Shown: in pieces, positions 60,065-64,000 of the stretch
How positions within the stretch are numbered: position 1 is the stretch's first letter
Layout of the letters: each line of letters opens with the position of its first letter
NCBI RefSeq assembly: GCF_022201045.2
Contig: NC_068563.1
Span: 27,129,001-27,193,000, forward strand
Direction of reading: 5' to 3'
Source of the DNA: Citrus sinensis
Lineage: Eukaryota; Streptophyta; Magnoliopsida; Sapindales; Rutaceae
Length of the DNA stretch: 64,000 nucleotides
Notes under the pieces: generated by a model
The model's input: only the letters and a program-made list of their open reading frames with translations
Database searches by the model: none
What the model was told of the DNA's origin: nothing
Program-made: the position numbers and the translations under genes

Positions 60065-62046
60065 ATGGAGAAACTTGCAACCCAGCTCTTGTTGAGTTGT
60101 TTCTTTTTGGTTCTTCTTTTGCTTTCATGCCCAGCACTGTCTCAAGAAGCTGGTAAGAATTTGCAACTTCTACATTTTCTCACTTGTTTTTCACACAATT
60201 CCTATCAAACAATGCAACTTTTGAACAAACCTTTCTTAATCATTTTGTAGGTGCCAAGTAACTATTATAGGCAATATGGTTTTCTATAATTTAATCAATC
60301 AAGATCTTGAACATTTTCTAATGTTAAAACAGTATTTCTTGTTTCATAAATAAACCAAAACACGCTGGACATTTGTTATTGTAAAATCCAAAAATGTTTT
60401 CTTATTCTTTGCTCGATGAATCATTGCATGTGTATCTCTCAGCTAATCAGATTAGAATAAAAGCATATACACTAAGAGCATTCAAGATTCTTCCGTTAAA
60501 CCCTAGCTAGGGTAAGTAATTCTTGCTCTTGGTGATTTGTGTATTTAATTAATCTAATGCATGCAAGCGTGGTGCAGATGATGAAAAGGAGTTCAATTAT
60601 GAAGAAGAAGGACAGCGTGGGCCATCTAAATGGGGAGAGCTTCACAAGGAATGGAGTGCTTGCAAAAAAGGAACAATGCAGTCTCCCATTGATCTTTTGA
60701 ATGAAAGAGTTCAAGTTGTTTCCCATTTAGGAAGGCTTAAAAGAAGTTACAAGCCATCTTATGCCACCCTCAAGAACAGAGGCCATGATATGATGGTAAT
60801 AGAAATTTTAAAAAATAAAATTGTAATAATAAATGAAGAAAAAAAGGAAAAAGAAATTCAATATTATTATTATTTTTCAGTGGCTAGCTAGCTTCATTGG
60901 TTAATATTTTTTTATATGTTTTTGAATTATTTGCGGATGCAGTTGCAATGGCATGGCGGTGCCGGGACTCTTTTGATAAATGGAACCGAGTATGTACTGA
61001 AACAGTGCCACTGGCACTCTCCTTCTGAGCACACCATCGATGGCGAGAGGTACTGCATTTTTTTTTTCATCTTTCCCCTTCAATTAGCGATGCATCAACT
61101 AATCATACATTAAACTGGGAGATTAATTTTCTTCTTTATTTATTTATTTACTTTAAAATTGCAGATTTGCTTTGGAGGCTCACATGGTTCATGAGAGCCA
61201 AGATGGGAAAATTGCAGTGGTGGGGATCATGTACAAGATTGGAAGACCTGATTCTCTATTAGCATCGGTAATTTCGGACATTATTATTATTATTTTGTTA
61301 AAGCATAGCATGGTTAGAAATTAAAATTGTCTTTCCATTTATATGAACTGGGTGCAAAACTCGGACCTCTTGTCGGTCGTAAAATCATGTTTTAGGTCAA
61401 TGAGGGCCAAAATGAAGAAACTAAACACTTGAAGAAGCAAGGGAAGAATAAAATATCTATATGGGTCTATATGAAGTTTAGTCCATTTCCTTAGAAAGCT
61501 TTGTCTTTCCTGAATTATAATCGACTTGGGGCTCTAGCTCTGGTGCCAAAATATCCTATTAATTTTTCTTTATCTTTTATTCTCATATGCGTGTCATTTA
61601 TTTATCAGATATCGGATCATTTAAGACAAATTGCTGGTTCAAATGAAAGGGAAACAGTAGTGGGGGTGATCGATCCAAGGGGCATAAAGCTAGGCAGCAG
61701 AAAATATTACAGATATATTGGTTCTCTTACTACTCCTCCTTGCACTGAAAATGTAATTTGGACCATTGTTAGAAAGGTACAATTTCCTACATTAATATTA
61801 AATTTATTACGATCATAAAAAAAAAATAATTTGTTGTCAATATTAACTTTCTTATTTAATTGTTTATTGATTATAACTCATCATCATCAAATTTATTATC
61901 AGGTAAGGACGGTAACAAGAGAACAAGTTAAATTACTTCGAGTAGCAGTGCATGATGACTCGGGTACTAATGCAAGACCACAACAACCAATAAACTTACG
62001 AACAGTAAAACTTTACAGACCAGATGATGAGAATCAAAATCCTTGA
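60065..62046 (+). CDS. Alpha carbonic anhydrase, 6 exons
   Basis: Zinc enzyme that interconverts CO2 and bicarbonate; plant alpha types enter the secretory route and act in the apoplast, endomembranes or plastid. Exons: 60065-60152, 60578-60795, 60943-61049, 61165-61267, 61609-61776, 61903-62046. All introns are GT-AG; the joined frame is 275 residues, normal for the family. Signal peptide 1-26 ([19 protein letters not shown]). Domain landmarks: [20 protein letters not shown], then [10 protein letters not shown] with zinc ligands His125 and His127, [11 protein letters not shown] with the third ligand His144, and [15 protein letters not shown] with the Thr/Pro/Pro of the active site. Cys in WSACKKG and TPPCTE probably form the family's disulfide. 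All catalytic parts I looked for are present. Closest Arabidopsis member cannot be fixed by eye. Confidence 0.95.
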
Positions 62047-63245
62047 TATTGTAGCTTTCTTTTGTGATCTTCTTCGGCTATTAGAATTTTATTGATTTAA
62101 TTATTTATTGTTTATTGTATTTGAATAGATTTATTTATTATTGAGGACATTATCTGTTTATGAATATATCCAATTTTAGTGAAATCTTGAACGAGTTTTT
62201 ATCTAATTATTCATTCATAGTTGGGAAGAAAGAATATAAAAACTTGTTATATTATGTGCTCAAATGAAATTATGTCGGAGTCTTTTTTCTCCGATCAGTC
62301 CCACTATATAATGATAATAACACTAGTACGGCATATTCTTTAATATTTCATTTGGCTAATCGGTTCTTATTTTTCTTTAAGTTTTTGTAGACCTAAGCAA
62401 AGAAGTAATATCAAAACATTCACGCCACAGAAACTGAGAAACATTAATCGTTATTTTCATTTGAAGACACGATAGTATTATGAGTTAATAACATTAAGTT
62501 GAAGCATATGGTAAATACAAGTAGGCCCCTTAAGAAAAAATACGATTCTTTACATGTCGTTAAAGCTTAGAGCTGAGGAGACTCTTGGTTCTTCACATGC
62601 CTGAAGACTGTTGATTTGTGCTTTGAAGATCTGTTGACTAGACTCCAACGCAACGTATTGGTGGGTATTAAAGTAAAAAGTAAATACCATCCAAATCAAC
62701 AAAGAACACAGTATTGAAAAATTGATGACGCTCAATTGAAACTGGATGACAATTTTTGTCGCATTGCATAAAGGTGAAAGGCAACGGACGCTCAATCTGA
62801 AAAATTGCTGTTCCTACATGCAGCTAGGGGTCAAAATTTCACATTGCTTGAAAAAAAGGTTGTTGGACTACATCATAAATTGAACAAACATTTTGCACTA
62901 TCTATTTGAAAAAAAGCCTTTTCATATTTATGTCACATATCTTAGGACTTTGATGGTATACAAATTGAGTTTTGTATGTATTTTAAACGTTTTAAGATTG
63001 TTTCATATGTCTATTGTGATACATATGGTTGTATTAGTTCCCTTTCTGACTTTTGAATAATAAATAGAGGGATTTTTCAATTAGGGATCTATAACCATAT
63101 TAAAATAATAGATAAGTTAAAAGATTAAAAAACTATAAATTTAAATACACTACATAATAAAATATAATGCATTAGAGACTGTAGATAAAGTAACTTAAGT
63201 ACAATGACTAGTGCTTTCATTTTTTTTTTCCAAGTATAGTTTCTT
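62047..63245. other. Spacer after the carbonic anhydrase
   Basis: 3' flank with AT-rich DNA and possible polyadenylation words near 62090-62150. No further gene. A minus-strand frame of 81 codons at 62550-62795 is unrecognised and its composition does not support coding. Confidence 0.4.
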
Positions 63246-63246
63246 C

Positions 63247-63554
63247 AAAAAGAAAATTACATTTTGGGACAAATGAGCTACATTTTTTTTAAAAATTTTA
63301 GTTTAGACAACAAACTTTTGACTTGCTAATTTTAACTTCATAAATGATTTTTCTATCCACATATATTAATATTACGAAAAATAAATATTTCAAATAAAAT
63401 GCATCAAAATTTTAATGGCTAGCAGGCAAAAGATGACTAGTTATTTTTCATATTATAAGCAAACGACATGACATTTGTTCAAGAATGCATACATAACTTA
63501 TACGTTAAAAAACCAAAGGTAACCATTTGTCCCAAATTGCATTTTTCTTTTTTC
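63247..63554. mobile_element. Inverted-repeat element, about 308 bases (MITE-like)
   Basis: Left arm AAAAAGAAAATTACATTTTG then GGACAAATGAGCTAC pairs with the right arm, whose reverse complement reads AAAAAGAAAAATGCAATTTG then GGACAAATGGTTACC. No coding capacity. Class unknown. Confidence 0.6.
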
Positions 63555-63805
63555 TTTTTTTATGTTCTTAAAAGAAACTTGTACTTAAAAAAAAAGGGAG
63601 AAAAGAAAAAAAAATGATTCACTATGCTTTTCTATTTTTCTATATTGAACAAATAACTATTATGAAATTTTACTTTAGACATGACAATTCATCTATCTTT
63701 GATGGCTTTACATGCAATATTTTAAAACTTAAATGGCTAGCAGGTACCAGATGACCTGTCATTTCCCATACTACCCACATGACGTGCCATGCATGCAAGA
63801 ATAAA
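63411..63805. repeat. Direct repeat with core AATGGCTAGCAGG
   Basis: About 80 bases are repeated: TTAATGGCTAGCAGGCAAAA followed by GATGACTAG at 63412 onward, and TAAATGGCTAGCAGGTACCA followed by GATGACCTG at about 63730 onward. Each is followed by a similar ATGACATTTGTTCAAGAATGC / ATGACGTGCCATGCATGCAAG stretch. The first copy overlaps the inverted-repeat element. Confidence 0.6.
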
Positions 63806-63857
63806 GCAACTGACTAGTCGTGCTCCTTATATATCTAAACGATATGCATAAATAGTA

Positions 63858-64000
63858 TAGGGTTGGCAATTTAAGGGCCTGGGCCGGGTTTTGCCAAGCC
63901 CAGGACCAGGCCCATATAATGTTAAATAAGTCCAGGCCCTCTTAAAACCCATCCAAGTTGGGCGGACCGGGCCTCGGGCCGAGCCCGGGCTTTTACGAAT
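63858..64000. repeat. GC-rich dispersed repeat, cut by the window end
   Basis: Begins AGGGTTGGCAATTTAAGGGC and continues with alternations of GGGCC, GGCCCA and GCCCGGGC, ending at base 64000. This texture is typical of hAT-type non-autonomous repeats that start with GGGTTGGCAA-like words in dicots. Its right end is outside the window. Confidence 0.5.

Noticed and set aside
1..64000. MicroRNA precursors of well-known plant families
   Set aside because: Scanning by eye for common mature sequences (miR156, 166, 398 types) found none; hairpins present are better explained as MITEs.

Overview
This is AT-rich nuclear DNA from a flowering plant, most likely a woody dicot. The signs are spliced genes with GT-AG introns, plant-only families (kiwellin, BEL1-like homeodomain, MIP1-zipper/DUF547, a plant alpha carbonic anhydrase), nested LTR and CACTA transposons, MITEs and TATA-box promoters. 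Citrus is my guess from overall feel; the sequence does not prove it.

Layout. 1.2-6.0 kb (+): a DUF547/leucine-zipper gene. 8.8-10.1 kb (+): an intronless receptor-like cytoplasmic pseudokinase. 11.3-12.0 kb (-): a kiwellin. 13.2-18.7 kb: a decayed Ty1/copia retrotransposon with an exact 5-bp target duplication, whose 5' LTR carries a second, solo LTR with its own 5-bp duplication. 18.84-27.14 kb: a complete CACTA (En/Spm) transposon with matching ends, a TGC target duplication and two genes (Tnp2/TnpD-like transposase and TnpA/Transposase_24-like protein) that I could splice through without a stop. 29.4-30.1 kb (-): a second kiwellin, paralogous to the first including its promoter, so the transposon nest sits between two tandem duplicates. 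30-38 kb: gene-poor, with MITEs. 38.2-44.2 kb (+): a four-coding-exon BEL1-like homeobox gene with a probable leader intron and a uORF. 45-56 kb: a tandem triplication, each unit with one small secreted-peptide gene on the minus strand (tentatively PSY-like), a TATA box and a 5'UTR intron. The last two units are nearly identical blocks of about 3.8-4.0 kb. 60.0-62.0 kb (+): a six-exon alpha carbonic anhydrase. 62-64 kb: inverted and direct repeats, ending inside a GC-rich dispersed repeat.

The host genes do not form a pathway. What stands out is local duplication (two kiwellins, three peptide genes) and transposon activity. The most notable object is the structurally intact, possibly autonomous CACTA element. 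Exon boundaries come from reading splice sites and frames by eye; no database search was run.
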